Source of the DNA: Ophiosphaerella korrae
Taxonomy: Eukaryota; Ascomycota; Dothideomycetes; Pleosporales; Phaeosphaeriaceae
NCBI GenBank assembly: GCA_028456385.1
Contig: JALNQF010000023.1
Span: 248,001 to 312,000 of the forward strand
Direction: 5' to 3'
Length of the DNA stretch: 64,000 nucleotides
Below the pieces are notes generated by a model, which was not told the DNA's origin, did no database searches, and was given only the letters and a program-made list of their open reading frames with translations. The position numbers and the translations under genes were made by a program. Below are positions 33,951 through 45,232 of this stretch, one piece after another. Each line of letters begins with the position of its first letter. Positions within the stretch are counted from its first letter, which is position 1.

Positions 33951-36743
33951 ATGGACGGCCTCTCAGCTGTTGGTCTCGCGAGCAATATCCTCCAGTTTGT
34001 TGACTTTGCCTCGACACTGGTTGGGAAAGGCGTTGAGATATACAAATCCGCTGAAGGATCAACCTTGTTCCACGGAGACTTACGATCCTCGGTCGATAGA
34101 CTGCAAGCGCTATCGACATCAATTCAGAGTCGTCCTTTCATTCCTCGCGACGAGGATGAGATTGAGATCGTCAAAATAGCATCACAATGCCACGACATCG
34201 CCGCCCAGTTAAAGAAAGCTTTGGAAAGACTAGTTGCAACGCCCAACAGTCGGAGTTCTAGTGCATGGAAAGCGTTGCAGGGCGTCTGGGACCAGCCGAA
34301 AATTGACGACATGGCAATGAGGTTGGAAATGTGTAGAAATGACCTGCATTTACATCTAAGCAAAGCGTTGCTCAGTCAACAATCATTCATGCAGCGTTCG
34401 ATGGATGACTTGAAGTCCAATAATGAATTGCTAGGCTTGAAGTCAGACCATATGATGGCACGATTTCAGTCCCTCAAGGAAGATGTATTGGAGGCGCTGA
34501 ACCCCGCCAGAATTGGCGGAATAGATCCCATTGCGAGCACTCTTGCAACGCAAAAAAAGCTCGGCGCGCTGTATTCTGGGGGCGAGGATATTGTCAAAGC
34601 CGCAGACATGCTCCGTGCGCTAAAATTCAATAGAATGACTGTTCGCCGCCTCAACGTTGTTGAGCGACACAAGACGACATTCGATTGGGTCTTCGAGCGC
34701 ACACACGCAAAACAAGACCTTCATTTCAGCGATTGGCTTGCCAATGGCAAGGGCATCTACTGGATCTCCGGCAATCCAGGCTCCGGCAAGTCGACTTTGA
34801 TGAAATTTATCTATCTGGACCCAAGGACCAAGCAATATCTGCTCACATGGGCAAGCAATAGCTCCGCGAAGAATCTCATCATGGCTGACTTTTTCTTTTG
34901 GAAACCCGGTACGGAATTGGAACACTCTCAGGAGGGTCTTCTACGTGGTTTACTTCATGAGGTCTTGCGACTGTGGCCGGAGATTATGCCTCAAATCTTG
35001 GGCGAACGATGGCGCGAGTGGATTGTAGATCGGCCATGGACTCTCAACGAGTTACGAGCAGCAATCAATATCCTAGCTCAACAACAAGAAAGCCATACCA
35101 AATTGTGCTTCTTTGTCGACGGCTTAGATGAGTACGAGGGTCAATCACATGAAGTCGCGCAAACTGTGGCGGATATAGCCAAGTCTCCAAATATAAAAGT
35201 GTGCGTGTCAAGCCGTCCTTGGAACGTCTTCGAATCAGCCTTTGGTTCACAGCCAATGGCTTTGCTTCGAGTGCACGAGCACACCCAAGAGGATATAAGG
35301 CTTTACGTACACGAAGTGCTTGGTCAGCATAAAGTCTACAAGCAACTCGAAGCTGAAGATGCTCAATACGAGAGAGTACTTCGAAAAATTGTGAAAAAAG
35401 CCAAAGGCGTCTTCTTGTGGGTATTTCTTGTAGTGCGAAATCTGGAAGAAGTCCTTCCAAACGAAGATACGGTCGAGAGTCTGGAGCAAACTATCGACGA
35501 ATTCCCTTCTGAGCTAGAACCCTATTTTGAGCGAATGCTTGATTCGATTGCGGGCCGTTACCACGAACAGTCTGCAGCAATGCTATCTATGATGATGGAC
35601 AGCGAATATCTGCTCCCGTTGGTTCTGGTAGTACACATAACTGCTCAAAGCGATAAAAAAGGGTTGCAGGTCTCGCTACCATCATATCGTAATGCTCACT
35701 CACCACGAAAACTGCGCGCTCAATTGAAGGCATTCTGTGGCGATTTAGTAACGATAGTTACGGAGGGTTCTGATGGCTTCGAAGATGTCCACCACCGTGT
35801 GGATTTTCTCCATCGTACCGTTGACGATTTCCTCCGCAGTCCATCCATTCGAAACAAAGTCAGAGAACGCCTCCCCAAGACCTTCAATCCTTCCCTGGCA
35901 ATCGTTGAATGCTCTTTCCGCTATACATGGTCAAAGCCTCCCCACCTAGGCATGAAACATCCAGTGGTGGAGCTCTTACTTCGGAACGCCTCGAAGCTTG
36001 AGAAGGCACAGACGCCTTGCGACCTTAGCCTCCTCGATCAATGTAAAGAGGTCTTGGTAGAAAGACGAGTCCCTGCTGAAGACTTTATGGAAGCAGCCAT
36101 CTCCTATGGTCTCTTCACATACGTCGACCAACGCATTGGCTATCCTGATTTTGACGCTACCAAAGCACTAATATACGTAATCTTTAATGCTCATATAAAG
36201 CTGTACCAAGAAAATCCAGTGGTGCTTCGTATGCTCCGCATTTTGTTAGAGCATGATGCGGATCCCAACGCAAGCATGACGAGATGCCGAGACGAAATCA
36301 CACGACAAGTGTGGGCGAAGCACACAGTTTGGACCGCAAAAGTCATGCAAATCAAGGGCGTGCGTCCTTATACGGCTCTGCCTAGTGCAATCCCCGGAAC
36401 AATAGCTTGGCTGAATTCAGGCAGAAAGGAAGCCGAGAAGGCGGAAAAGCAACATAATGCTGCTATCTGCGAGGCATTCCTTGAATACGGCGCAGGCTAC
36501 AATGTTGATCTTGGATCTGATGGCACGGCGCGCGAAGTGCTTACGCGTACTTTCGGAGACTTACCAGGGCAAGTGCATCGGTTTGAACAAATTGTTCGTC
36601 AACAGCGACGGCAAGGCATGTCATGGATAGCGGAATCCTCGCCCGGAGCCTCTTTTCCTACATGGCAAGAGTTCACTCCACCACCTGAAAAGAAGCGCAA
36701 ACGAAGGTCAGCGTTTTCAAGGATTTTTGGTTGGCTGTTCTAA
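33951..36743 (+). CDS. NACHT-domain STAND protein
   Basis: An intronless gene encodes 930 residues. The N-terminus (MDGLSAVGLASNILQFVDFA...) is the fungal STAND N-terminal helical domain. A linker (DMLRALKFNRMTVRRLNVVE) leads to the NTPase with P-loop GNPGSGKSTL (about residue 274), Walker B LCFFVDGLDEYEG (about 387) and sensor-like VCVSSRPW. A winged-helix-like region and VDFLHRTVDDFLRS follow. The C-terminal third has no clear ankyrin, WD40 or TPR array, only one LLEHDADPNAS that looks like a lone ankyrin loop. It ends in a basic cluster (KKRKRR) before FSRIFGWLF. Fungal proteins of this build are NLR-like candidates in non-self recognition and regulated cell death. A GTG in frame at 33813 is not a credible start. 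Confidence 0.9.
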   Translation: MDGLSAVGLASNILQFVDFASTLVGKGVEIYKSAEGSTLFHGDLRSSVDRLQALSTSIQSRPFIPRDEDEIEIVKIASQCHDIAAQLKKALERLVATPNSRSSSAWKALQGVWDQPKIDDMAMRLEMCRNDLHLHLSKALLSQQSFMQRSMDDLKSNNELLGLKSDHMMARFQSLKEDVLEALNPARIGGIDPIASTLATQKKLGALYSGGEDIVKAADMLRALKFNRMTVRRLNVVERHKTTFDWVFERTHAKQDLHFSDWLANGKGIYWISGNPGSGKSTLMKFIYLDPRTKQYLLTWASNSSAKNLIMADFFFWKPGTELEHSQEGLLRGLLHEVLRLWPEIMPQILGERWREWIVDRPWTLNELRAAINILAQQQESHTKLCFFVDGLDEYEGQSHEVAQTVADIAKSPNIKVCVSSRPWNVFESAFGSQPMALLRVHEHTQEDIRLYVHEVLGQHKVYKQLEAEDAQYERVLRKIVKKAKGVFLWVFLVVRNLEEVLPNEDTVESLEQTIDEFPSELEPYFERMLDSIAGRYHEQSAAMLSMMMDSEYLLPLVLVVHITAQSDKKGLQVSLPSYRNAHSPRKLRAQLKAFCGDLVTIVTEGSDGFEDVHHRVDFLHRTVDDFLRSPSIRNKVRERLPKTFNPSLAIVECSFRYTWSKPPHLGMKHPVVELLLRNASKLEKAQTPCDLSLLDQCKEVLVERRVPAEDFMEAAISYGLFTYVDQRIGYPDFDATKALIYVIFNAHIKLYQENPVVLRMLRILLEHDADPNASMTRCRDEITRQVWAKHTVWTAKVMQIKGVRPYTALPSAIPGTIAWLNSGRKEAEKAEKQHNAAICEAFLEYGAGYNVDLGSDGTAREVLTRTFGDLPGQVHRFEQIVRQQRRQGMSWIAESSPGASFPTWQEFTPPPEKKRKRRSAFSRIFGWLF

Positions 36744-37695
36744 GCGTTGATAGCAAGCGCACTACCTAACCAAGGACAACGATTACGTAAGCAGATTTAG
36801 TCCAAGTACCTCCAAGTCAGAAGCCTTGCACTGGTAGGTTATTTTATTAAACGGCTTTAGTATAGACGAGTTATTACCCAGCGCAAAGGCCCTCGTACAA
36901 ATATATTCTAGCTACTAGATAGTTTAACCCTTTATATCACGGATAATTAGATATCCCTGCTGTATCACAACCAGCCCTAACCTACATATCCAGTTTCACT
37001 CGCCCAGTCCTACAGAAAGCTTTATTAGTACCATTTTGATGCTAAACAATCAAACGAGCTTCTCGTAGCACAAGGAGTAGGGAGCAGCACCAGGTATTAC
37101 CTTTGCAGACCGATACTGTGGTGCAGTAGATAAGTACGTGACTAGCCAATTTGAGGGTTGCTGACTACGCAGGATAGGGAAGCCCCGATAGATTTGCGGA
37201 GGATGGCATTAGATTTTTATCATGTACCATTCAGCTTCTATTAGGAACTTAATTCTACTTCCTTACCTAATTGCGGGTTAAGACCTCCCAATTTAGCGAG
37301 CTCAATAGCCCTGTAACAATACTCACAGTTACAGGGATGTTTTTGTTCAGCATTAAATAACAGCTGCTGGGCGAGGCGGTTGTTGCACAGGTTTGTTAGG
37401 AAGGAAGCTCAAGGAGTGCCCTGTGGAGACGGGTCGACATCATAGCGAAGGTTAATCTGATATAGCGCCTTGCGAACTCGAATGGATACAAGTACCCTCA
37501 AACAGAATAGCGTCGAAGCTGCCCTCCTTTGGTGAAGCCTTGCGAATGATAGCGCACTACAGGATTAAAAATCACGATTTACCCGAGCAGTATCTTTTTA
37601 TAACTTATGCTTGGCATTTGGCAGTGTTGGTAATATAGTGGCTCTCAAATCGTTCCTGAACACGACATTGATCACTTCATCACTTCAGTAGCAAG
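36744..37695. other. AT-rich gene-poor region
   Basis: No coding sequence. Many stops and TTAGTA/CTA-rich words suggest decayed repetitive DNA between the NACHT gene and the SET pseudogene. Confidence 0.5.
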
Positions 37696-39106
37696 GTGAA
37701 GTCACGGGAATCGATGCTGGCTTCGATGTAGTCCCTCGTTTATTTAAAAGACTCGTTGATAAACACAACTGGGATCGATTCATAAATAGCATCAAGGATC
37801 ATCACAAAGACGATGCTCAGGTCGAGGTAAAACCGAACTACATCTTGTTCAAGGCGGGTGAACACCATATACTCACATTTGAGGGCTATAAGTTCCTACG
37901 TTTCGGCTCAAAGGTTTCGGATGGAATTGCAGCTACTACAGGGGTCGAAAGCTATATCAACACTGTAACGCCTATTGCTAAAGCTCACTTTGGCTCCTGT
38001 TTTCGGTATTAGAACGAAGGCTTGGATCGATATGGTGAATACGATTGGGGCAAAGTCCATGAATCCTTCAGATCTTATGAACAGGTTCGTCCGGCCCTAG
38101 TCGGATTATTTCCGTACATTTCGACATTGCATAACCCCGCTTCACAGGTAGGTGATGTCAAGAATCACACTAGTATCGCTTCTCCCGTTAGCGGAATCGA
38201 TTCGATCAACGAGCTTAGTATCCCAGTGTTCGAAGTCAAGGACATTCCCGGAAAAGGCAAAGGCCTGGTAGCCTGTGTCAATCTCGCCCTAGGAACTCGG
38301 ATCCTTTGTGAAAAGCCGCTTCTGACCGCTCAGTCCGTGCCCCTCAATGAGCTGGAGAGAATGCTTGCTGCAAGGTTGAGAAGACTGCCTAAATCATCGC
38401 AACGGCGGTTCCTCTCTCATCGTGACAACTTCCCAGGGAAGTTTCCGTTCAGCAACACTTTCAAGAAAAATGCTCCACCCTGCGGACCAGGGTCACCGAA
38501 TGGCGGTATCTACCCTACCATCCCTGCCTTATCAATCGTAGCTGTATTCCGAATGCTCACAATAACTGGGATAGCAAGGGGGAGCATGAAATAATTTACG
38601 CAGTCCGACCTATTAGAGCTAAGGAGGAGATTATGATATCCTATGATCGAGGGGGTCCCTCCAATATACGACGCGCCTTTCCGAAAGAAGCCTTTGGGTT
38701 CGAATGTAACTGTCGCGGATGCAGAGCGATGCTCATCGTCTAGTAATTGAGTTTCTTGATTATGCCATTGGGGATCCATTTCATATGGACATGATGCCGG
38801 AGAAGAGTTTGCAGAGCTGCCAGTTGCTGCTTGAAGTTCTCGATGAAGAATATGGTGGCTACGCTGAGATACTAAACGCCAGAGTGTATTATGACGCCTT
38901 CCAAGTCTGCAATCGTGTTTGCAGAAAATTCGAATGAGGCTAGAGTCGTCTGCGAGGGCGAGGATAGCCCTGAGACACAGAGGATGAAATCTCTTGCGAT
39001 AAAGCCAGCGACGCATTTCGGCTTCGGTATATGCTCTATGAAGTGGGAGACCAGTCGGGCGTTGATTCCAAAGGGGTTGAACCGGAAGCAATTGCAGATA
39101 TGGTAA
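37696..39106 (+). pseudogene. SET-domain protein, multiply broken
   Basis: The remains of a two-part gene can be followed across at least four lesions. An N-terminal part (GIDAGFDVVPRLFKRLVDKH..., PNYILFKAGEHHILTFEGYK) is open from about 37696 to an in-frame TAG at 38010, which falls where a Trp codon is expected (FRY-stop-NEG). The frame resumes (YGEYDWGKV) and enters a SET-like domain (FEVKDIPGKGKGLVACVNLA). Near 38515 it shifts to another frame (CLINRSCIPNAHNNW, ISYDRGGPSNIRRAF, FECNCRGCR), near 38725 to a third (EKSLQSCQLLLEVLDEEYGG) and near 38900 to a fourth (ARVVCEGEDSPETQRMKSLA). Intact relatives are cytosolic or nuclear SET proteins of uncertain substrate. The gene cannot make this protein. 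Confidence 0.8.
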
Positions 39107-39803
39107 TACGAGCTCTGCTATGCAAGCTCTGTTTTGAGACAAAACTGTAGTCTTATTTCCTTCTCTTAGTGCTTAGAAGTGTTAGGATAACGAGTCGGCA
39201 CCTTGAAAACGGCCCCTTCCTTAGTATAAGGTATATACACCTCCCTAGAAGAGTAAATCCTAGGGTTGCTAGATTGATAAGCTATTATTTATACCTAAAT
39301 AGGTAGTATATTGTAGTATAGTAGAAATGCACATAATCGGTGAGTATTAGGTCAAGTTTGTGGCCCTATAGGGGGCTCTGATTAAGATTAGATAGGGGAG
39401 ACGGGTGCTAATACCAGCTCGTTGTGTAGCACTCGACTCGAGAATATTCGGCTTATCTTACCGACTACAGGTCGGCACCTGCCTCCTACTTCAACAAGCA
39501 TCCTAGTATGCCACAATATATACCTGTTGATAGTGCGCAATGCGAATTGCGCAGCTTGAGCCTAGATGAATTATCTGTTGCGCAAGTTTTCTCTTGTTAT
39601 ACAATTGAATCAATAGAATATAATGTAAAGATTCAAGGGTAGAAAGCAATAAACTTTAGACTAAGAGATGGCATGTACATGATAATTTTTAAACTCGAAA
39701 ATTTGCTTGTGTTTGACTATCGATAAATACTTCCTTGCTCTTTCCTTGAGCGAACTGATCTATATGTAAAACCAAATATGACCTGGTTAGAACTTACTGG
39801 ACT
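39107..39803. other. AT-rich intergenic region
   Basis: No gene seen. It holds short decayed sequence and the 3' flank of the kinase-ankyrin gene. Confidence 0.5.
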
Positions 39804-42800
39804 TTAGCTTGTTTGTAATTCAGTAGAGGATCCCTTGTGAGTCTTAAACAGCTCCACCAAATTAGGGAATTCGTTGTCCTGTGCGAACCAGAGTGGAGTG
39901 TGCTGATCTCCATCTTTCATATCTATCTTTGCTCCGGCATTAAGCAACAGCAAGGCAACTTCGAAGTTTCCAGTGATACTAACAACGTGAAGAGGAGTGC
40001 GTTTTTTCTGGTCCTCTGCATTGACGATGGCCCCATGCTTGAGCAATGCTTTCACTACATCTAAGTGGCCACCGTGAGCTGCCAGGTGCAATGCTGTCTC
40101 ATAGTTCATGTTTTTTGTCTCTAGATTGGCATTTTTCTCGAGCAGTTTTTCTACAATCTGGATATTGCCCGCAGTCGCAGCTATCATCAGCGGAGACATT
40201 CTGTTCCGGTCCAATCCGTTGATTTCAGGATTATACTCCAGCAAGAGCTCAACCATATCGAGGCTTTGGGGAAGTGTGGCCAGACCATGGAGGACGGTTT
40301 CCCCTTGGGGTCCAGTAAGGTTAACATTGGCGTGTTTTTCAAGGATTAGCTTCACCATGGGTCTATCTCCACGTTGCAATGCGATCCCTAATGGCACTGA
40401 TCTAGTGGGGTTGTTGGCATGTGCGTTGACGTCAAATCCCTTTTCAATGAGAATGGAAGCAGCCTCAACGTTGCCAGCAAAAGCTGCAAGGTGCAATGCA
40501 GTATTACCCTGAACATCCATTACTTCAGGATCGATTTCACCTAGTAGCAGTTCTTGAATCACCTGTAAGTGACCCAACATTACGGCTAAGTGAAGTGCTG
40601 TTGCCACTTCCTTGGATGTTTGGCGAAGATTAACTCGCGCACCACGTTGAACGAGGAGCCTAATGACGCCGTGCTGGCCCGACTCTGCAGCACAATGAAG
40701 AGGTGTTCTTCCAGAGGTTGAATCCCGAATATCAATATCGACTCCGTAGTCTAATAGCATGCTTACAATTTTCTCGTGTCCTTGAAGAGCAGCGATATGT
40801 AAGGGTGTTCGCCCATCGAAACCATATGAAGACGCGGTAATATCGGGACGAGCAAGAAGTATAGCAGCTACTTCTTCATTTGATGAAAGAGCTGCCAGGT
40901 GTAGTGGGGTAATTTTTGATTTATCAAGTGCGTTCACGCTGGCGCCGTAATCGATTAGAAATTTTGTTGCGGAGCGAAAACCACTCTGGGCTGCAAAGTG
41001 CAAAGACGTGGCCCCTTTCTGCTCATCGCGAGCATTTGGATCCGCTCCTTGATCCAATAGAAGGCGCATGACCGTTTCATTGCCATTCTGGACAGCTAGA
41101 TGCAAGGGTGTCGAACCCATTGCCACTGCGTTCGTATCAAATCCATACCTCAGCAAATCTCGAGCAATATCGACATTGCCTTGCCGTGCGGCAATGTGGA
41201 GGGCATTGGTGTGAGATCCTAGTGAAGTTTGGCAATCCCCTTCCTGATCCAACGTCTGCCATCTCTTCAACCACAATCTGGTATCGGACTGATCCTCTCT
41301 GGTGACAGCTTTTCGCAATCCTTCTCGGATATCTGATATAGTGATATTGTCAATGGGAATAGAATCTAAGCTTGTAATTAGTAAATTCCTGTCATGCTTG
41401 AGCGAATAGCCGGGGCAACCCTACCTCGTTCTGAAGTGCCTTTTAGCTTCAAGGCTGCTAGGTCGGGTATCGGTAATGGTTCCTCCACGCTCTCGTCGCA
41501 AGAATCGCAATAATAGATGTAACCATCTTCTGGGTCGATGCAGCGTTGAATCTCACGAAGTAAATCGAGGGCGTACGGGCGCTCATCAGGGTTTTCAAGG
41601 AGCAACTTCTTAGTCCATAGGCACGGAAGGCTGTCATTCCTGGACTCCAGCTTCGCCATCCATGACTGATAAGCCTCATTATTCTGTCGAGGATTCTGAA
41701 ACCCGGTCCCATTATTTTCGAAAAATCGCTTTCTGTTATTGGTTGTTTCTCCTTTCAGAACGGTCTAGGAAGATTCGTTAGCGTACGAGTCATAAAATTA
41801 GGTAGCATAATCAGGAAGGCATACTATCATGTCCAGAAATATACAACCTAGAGACCACATATCTGAAGCCGTTCCACGGGGTTCCTCTGCAACGACCTCA
41901 GGTGCAACATAATTCATACTCCTATCTCCCATGACGCCTCGCGTTTTGCTTTCCGTTCTATCAGTGAAATCGTATGCTAAACCGAAGTCAGTTATATAAA
42001 TTACGCCTTTCTTGATCAAAATGTTTCCCGGTTTGATATCTTTGTGGCGGCAAGACTTGGCATGGAGATATGCGACGCCAGATGTAATACATCCAAAGAA
42101 TTGACGTATGGACCGCAGCTCATTCTTTGTATATGTAGGTTTTTCCAGATAGTCCTTTAAGTCACACTCTGCGACGGGTACCAGAAGGATTCCGAAATAT
42201 CGTGGGTCTGTATATGAACTAGGAAATATATTAGCATTGAAGTTGGTTTAAGATATAAAGCGAAAAATACCCGATATATTTCACCAGGTGGTGGTGGGAT
42301 AACCTCTTCAGGTTTTGAACATCATTTCGGAAGGATTTTTCATCGCTTGTGCTCCCTCCAAACTTCTTCCCCCGTAAAATAGTTTTACGCTAAATCAGGG
42401 TTAGCGAACCATTGAAACGAGGATGGACATACGAACAGCATAAGTGTTGAAGGATAAATTACTTGTAACTTCTTCAACCTTGCCAAACCCTCCTCTTCCC
42501 AACTCGCCGATGATTTCGAAGTGTATATCCGCATCTTTGGCTATCGAATATCAGTATGGAATAAAGACTCAATCCCGCATCACGTATTCTTACATAAATG
42601 AGCGTGTGAACCATGTTCCATCTCCTCTGCATTAGTCAAGACAAAAGGTTGGCTGTTGAGAAAGTCGCGCCTGAGAGTTGGGCCTTTAACAAACAATGGC
42701 AAGGTGAGGTTGTTATATGGAAGCCCAATATCAAGGAGATCTTGTTCGACAAACTTGTCCATCAACTCTGTATGCTGTCCTAGTAATCGAAGAACAGCAT

Positions 42801-42945
42801 AGGTCCTCGGCCGAGCGCTCCAAGAGTTCTTTTTCATCTTTGTCAAGAGAGTTCTGATGCGCTCGATGTCCTGATCTGGAAATGAAAGCCCTCTGTCCTT
42901 CAGACGAGCGAAGATTGCAGCCATTTCGCGTTCGGCGCCGTCCAT
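39804..42945 (-). CDS. Protein kinase-ankyrin fusion, frame-broken
   Basis: Six exons are read: 42945-42594, 42540-42433, 42389-42271, 42218-41825, 41764-41425, 41365-39804, about 958 codons. Exon 1 is a helical N-terminal domain. Exons 2-5 encode a Ser/Thr kinase: ELGRGGFGKVEEV (glycine loop), catalytic loop RHKDIKPGNIL (HKD instead of HRD), DFG in TDFGLAYDF, APE in YVAPEV and DMWSLGCIF. Exon 6 holds about 14 ankyrin repeats (residues with TPLHLA/ALHLAA phrasing), nearly to the C-terminus. Every junction keeps phase except exon 2 to exon 3, where the only GT-AG pair leaves one extra base and an immediate stop. Either the splice is non-canonical or a 1-nt indel inactivates the gene. The layout resembles a cytosolic sensor kinase; its ligand is unknown. 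Confidence 0.72.
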
Positions 42946-44084
42946 AGCTGAGGATTACTCTAAGGCTTTATCAGTTGGCTTTATCTTGAGTGATTCTGCA
43001 TACAAGCCAGCGCATACTTAAGCCAGTAATTGAATAGTCGCAACAAAGGGAGAGACTCCGTTCGGTACTGTCGTGTGTGCTGAACTCTCGCAGGTATGGT
43101 GAGCGAGTGATACAATGTCCTCTCAAAATGGATGCAAGCAGCACGGGAAGCTCGAAATGCCTAGGACAGTGTATGGATAAGTTTGGGGTATCAATTAAAA
43201 TGGAAATGAATGATGCTGTGTTCTTTATATATGTTTATTCGCTACAGCCTCGCACCTGCTGAGTACAAGTGATGGAATCTCGCTAAAATCCCTGCCTCCA
43301 CCGGTTTACCACACCCCTGTCTACTATGTCAGCTTCATCTCAAGCGCTTCAAGTACGTAATAAGACAAAATCGTTTGTTACACGAGCCGTATTTTTGAGA
43401 AATCATACTTTTGAACCCAATCAGGCTTAGACTAGAAATGGAGGGTTAGTGCATACTAGTAAAGCTGTTAAATTCAACGGCCGGTCGAATCATCCTCTCC
43501 AGCAAACCGTCCGGATGTGGGACACCAGCTGAAATGGGATGAATTTAATGCAACCGCCGTTTCCGGTACATAAATAGGCAAGGGAGTTAATGGCTCATTG
43601 TGTTATCCTATGTCTCCCCTGAAAGATTACTGACCGGAATCGTAGATAATATAATTCTTGGACACACCTCGATTAAGGCCCAAAGCCAATCGTAATTTTC
43701 AGTAGTTTTATGGGGTCTCAAGCCACTATGTATTCAAGGAAGTGCCAAGTATAGAGGTCCCCTGTCGGTTAGATAGTGGCGTCACCCCTGCCGCCTAGGA
43801 ACTCTAAAGACTTTGTGTAAAACTCTACAATTTGAATAGACCAAAGCGCAGAATTTCGCGAAGTTACCCTATTATGTAAAGGATATAGGCACGTCTCTTC
43901 GCATCCTTCTAGTATAAAAGATAAACCTAATTAATTACAGGATTTGAAATGATGATGTTGGATATCTTTTTACCAGAATTAAAGTTTATATTACAGGGAT
44001 GCGAAGCGATGTGCGTGTATCCCGTAGCATAAATCAGGCAGACATATAAGCAGCCACTTCTCGAAGTAGTTAAGCTTAGTCAAC
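42946..44084. other. Gene-poor AT-rich region
   Basis: No gene supported; the few open frames are short and featureless. It holds the promoter of the kinase-ankyrin gene at its left edge. Confidence 0.5.
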
Positions 44085-44146
44085 AAAGGGCAAACTTTGG
44101 GCAGAAAAGGGCAAATATCAGGCAGCAAAGGGCAATTTTTGGGCAG
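44085..44146. repeat. Three tandem ~21-bp imperfect repeats
   Basis: Three consecutive copies share the frame AAAGGGCAA-n(4-6)-GGCAG: AAAGGGCAAACTTTGGGCAG (44085), AAAAGGGCAAATATCAGGCA (44105) and CAAAGGGCAATTTTTGGGCA (44126). Spacing is about two helical turns. They could be binding-site copies or a small minisatellite. Confidence 0.6.
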
Positions 44147-44759
44147 CGAATCGTTCCATTGCACCTAACCCAGAAGAGCGATTCCAATAGGGAAACAATC
44201 ACTCAAATGAGCCGGATTTCCGTGGCTAATATTTTTATGCCTAGCTTCTATTTCCAATCTCATGTTCAAAACCGGTTAGGTGCGAGTGAGAAGTCTTGGT
44301 ATGAGCTTTTGGCAACTAGAAGTTGTGATCGTATCCCAATTGTCTACTCAAGGAATTGTTCACTGAGTGTCATTCCTTCGTATCGATCTACATTTAGGAT
44401 GATCAGACTAAATTCATGATTGTAAGCAGTGGGAGAACTTTATAATCTGATAGAATGCAAACCATCTGACTTCTGGAATGCATTTCAATCTCTCAGCAGC
44501 GCATGTAGAGAGACTGAAGAAATTACCGAGCACAATCGATCTGCATTATGAAAAGCGAGATAAATGTCTTGTAACTTCAGGGTTGTCGAAGCCACTGGCA
44601 GGCAATCACATAATTGTTATCAAGAGTTAGTGGCAGTTTCAACTCTCTTGTTTCATGAACCTCCCACATAGTGTGCGAAGCGGTTGAACAGGGTTGTATT
44701 CTTTGGCTGCAACGCTCGCTCGGGTATAGATAACCGCTCAATCCTCAAACATCCGCTTC
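44147..44759. other. 3' flank of secreted-protein gene
   Basis: No gene seen between the tandem repeats and the stop codon of the secreted cysteine-rich protein. Confidence 0.45.
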
Positions 44760-45232
44760 CTAGCACTCGTCGTTGAATTGGAATGCCTCGCCAGATCCAT
44801 CCCGCGTCGAAAAACAAAAACCATTCTCACAAATGCCATCCCCGCCCTCACACTCGTTACCGTTAGTAGAATTTCTTTGAGCCTCTTGCTCCTCTCGGTC
44901 TGCTTGCTCCTGTGCCAGTTCCTGCTGATCCGCGCACTCGGAGTTGAAAAGGAATGGCTGGCCGCTGCTGTCTGCACCGCGGGAAATGCACACCCCGTCC
45001 TGGCAATCACCACGGCGGTTCGCGCAGGGGGTGCCGTTTGCTGCTTCTTGCCGGCGCACAAGAATTGATGTTGAGGAAGGGGAATTGAGCGCAACTACGC
45101 GAGATTTCATGTCAGAAATAGCTTTTTGATACACGGGAGGTGCCGAGGTAAGAAGACACGGGCATACATACCTGCAGCAGTGTTGATGGCGATGAAGCCG
45201 ATGAGGACGGCAATAGAGGACTGGAAGCGCAT
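44760..45232 (-). CDS. Small secreted protein, duplicated Cys module
   Basis: Exons 45232-45172 and 45121-44760, with a 50-nt intron (gtatgt...aaaaag), give 140 residues. Residues 1-20 (MRFQSSIAVLIGFIAINTAA) are a signal peptide. A short pro-region ends in a possible Kex2-type site LVRR at 41-44. The mature part holds two copies of one module: C53-x6-C60-x4-C65-x17-C83 and C111-x6-C118-x4-C123-x16-C140. Both read NG-x-x-C, GDC/DGIC, x-G-x-C and end in FLFNSEC or FQFNDEC. They are joined by a charged Gln/Glu-rich linker. Size, secretion and eight cysteines are typical of a fungal candidate effector or apoplastic protein. I recognise no named family, and no target can be inferred. The only ATG-led signal comes from the first exon. 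Confidence 0.8.
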
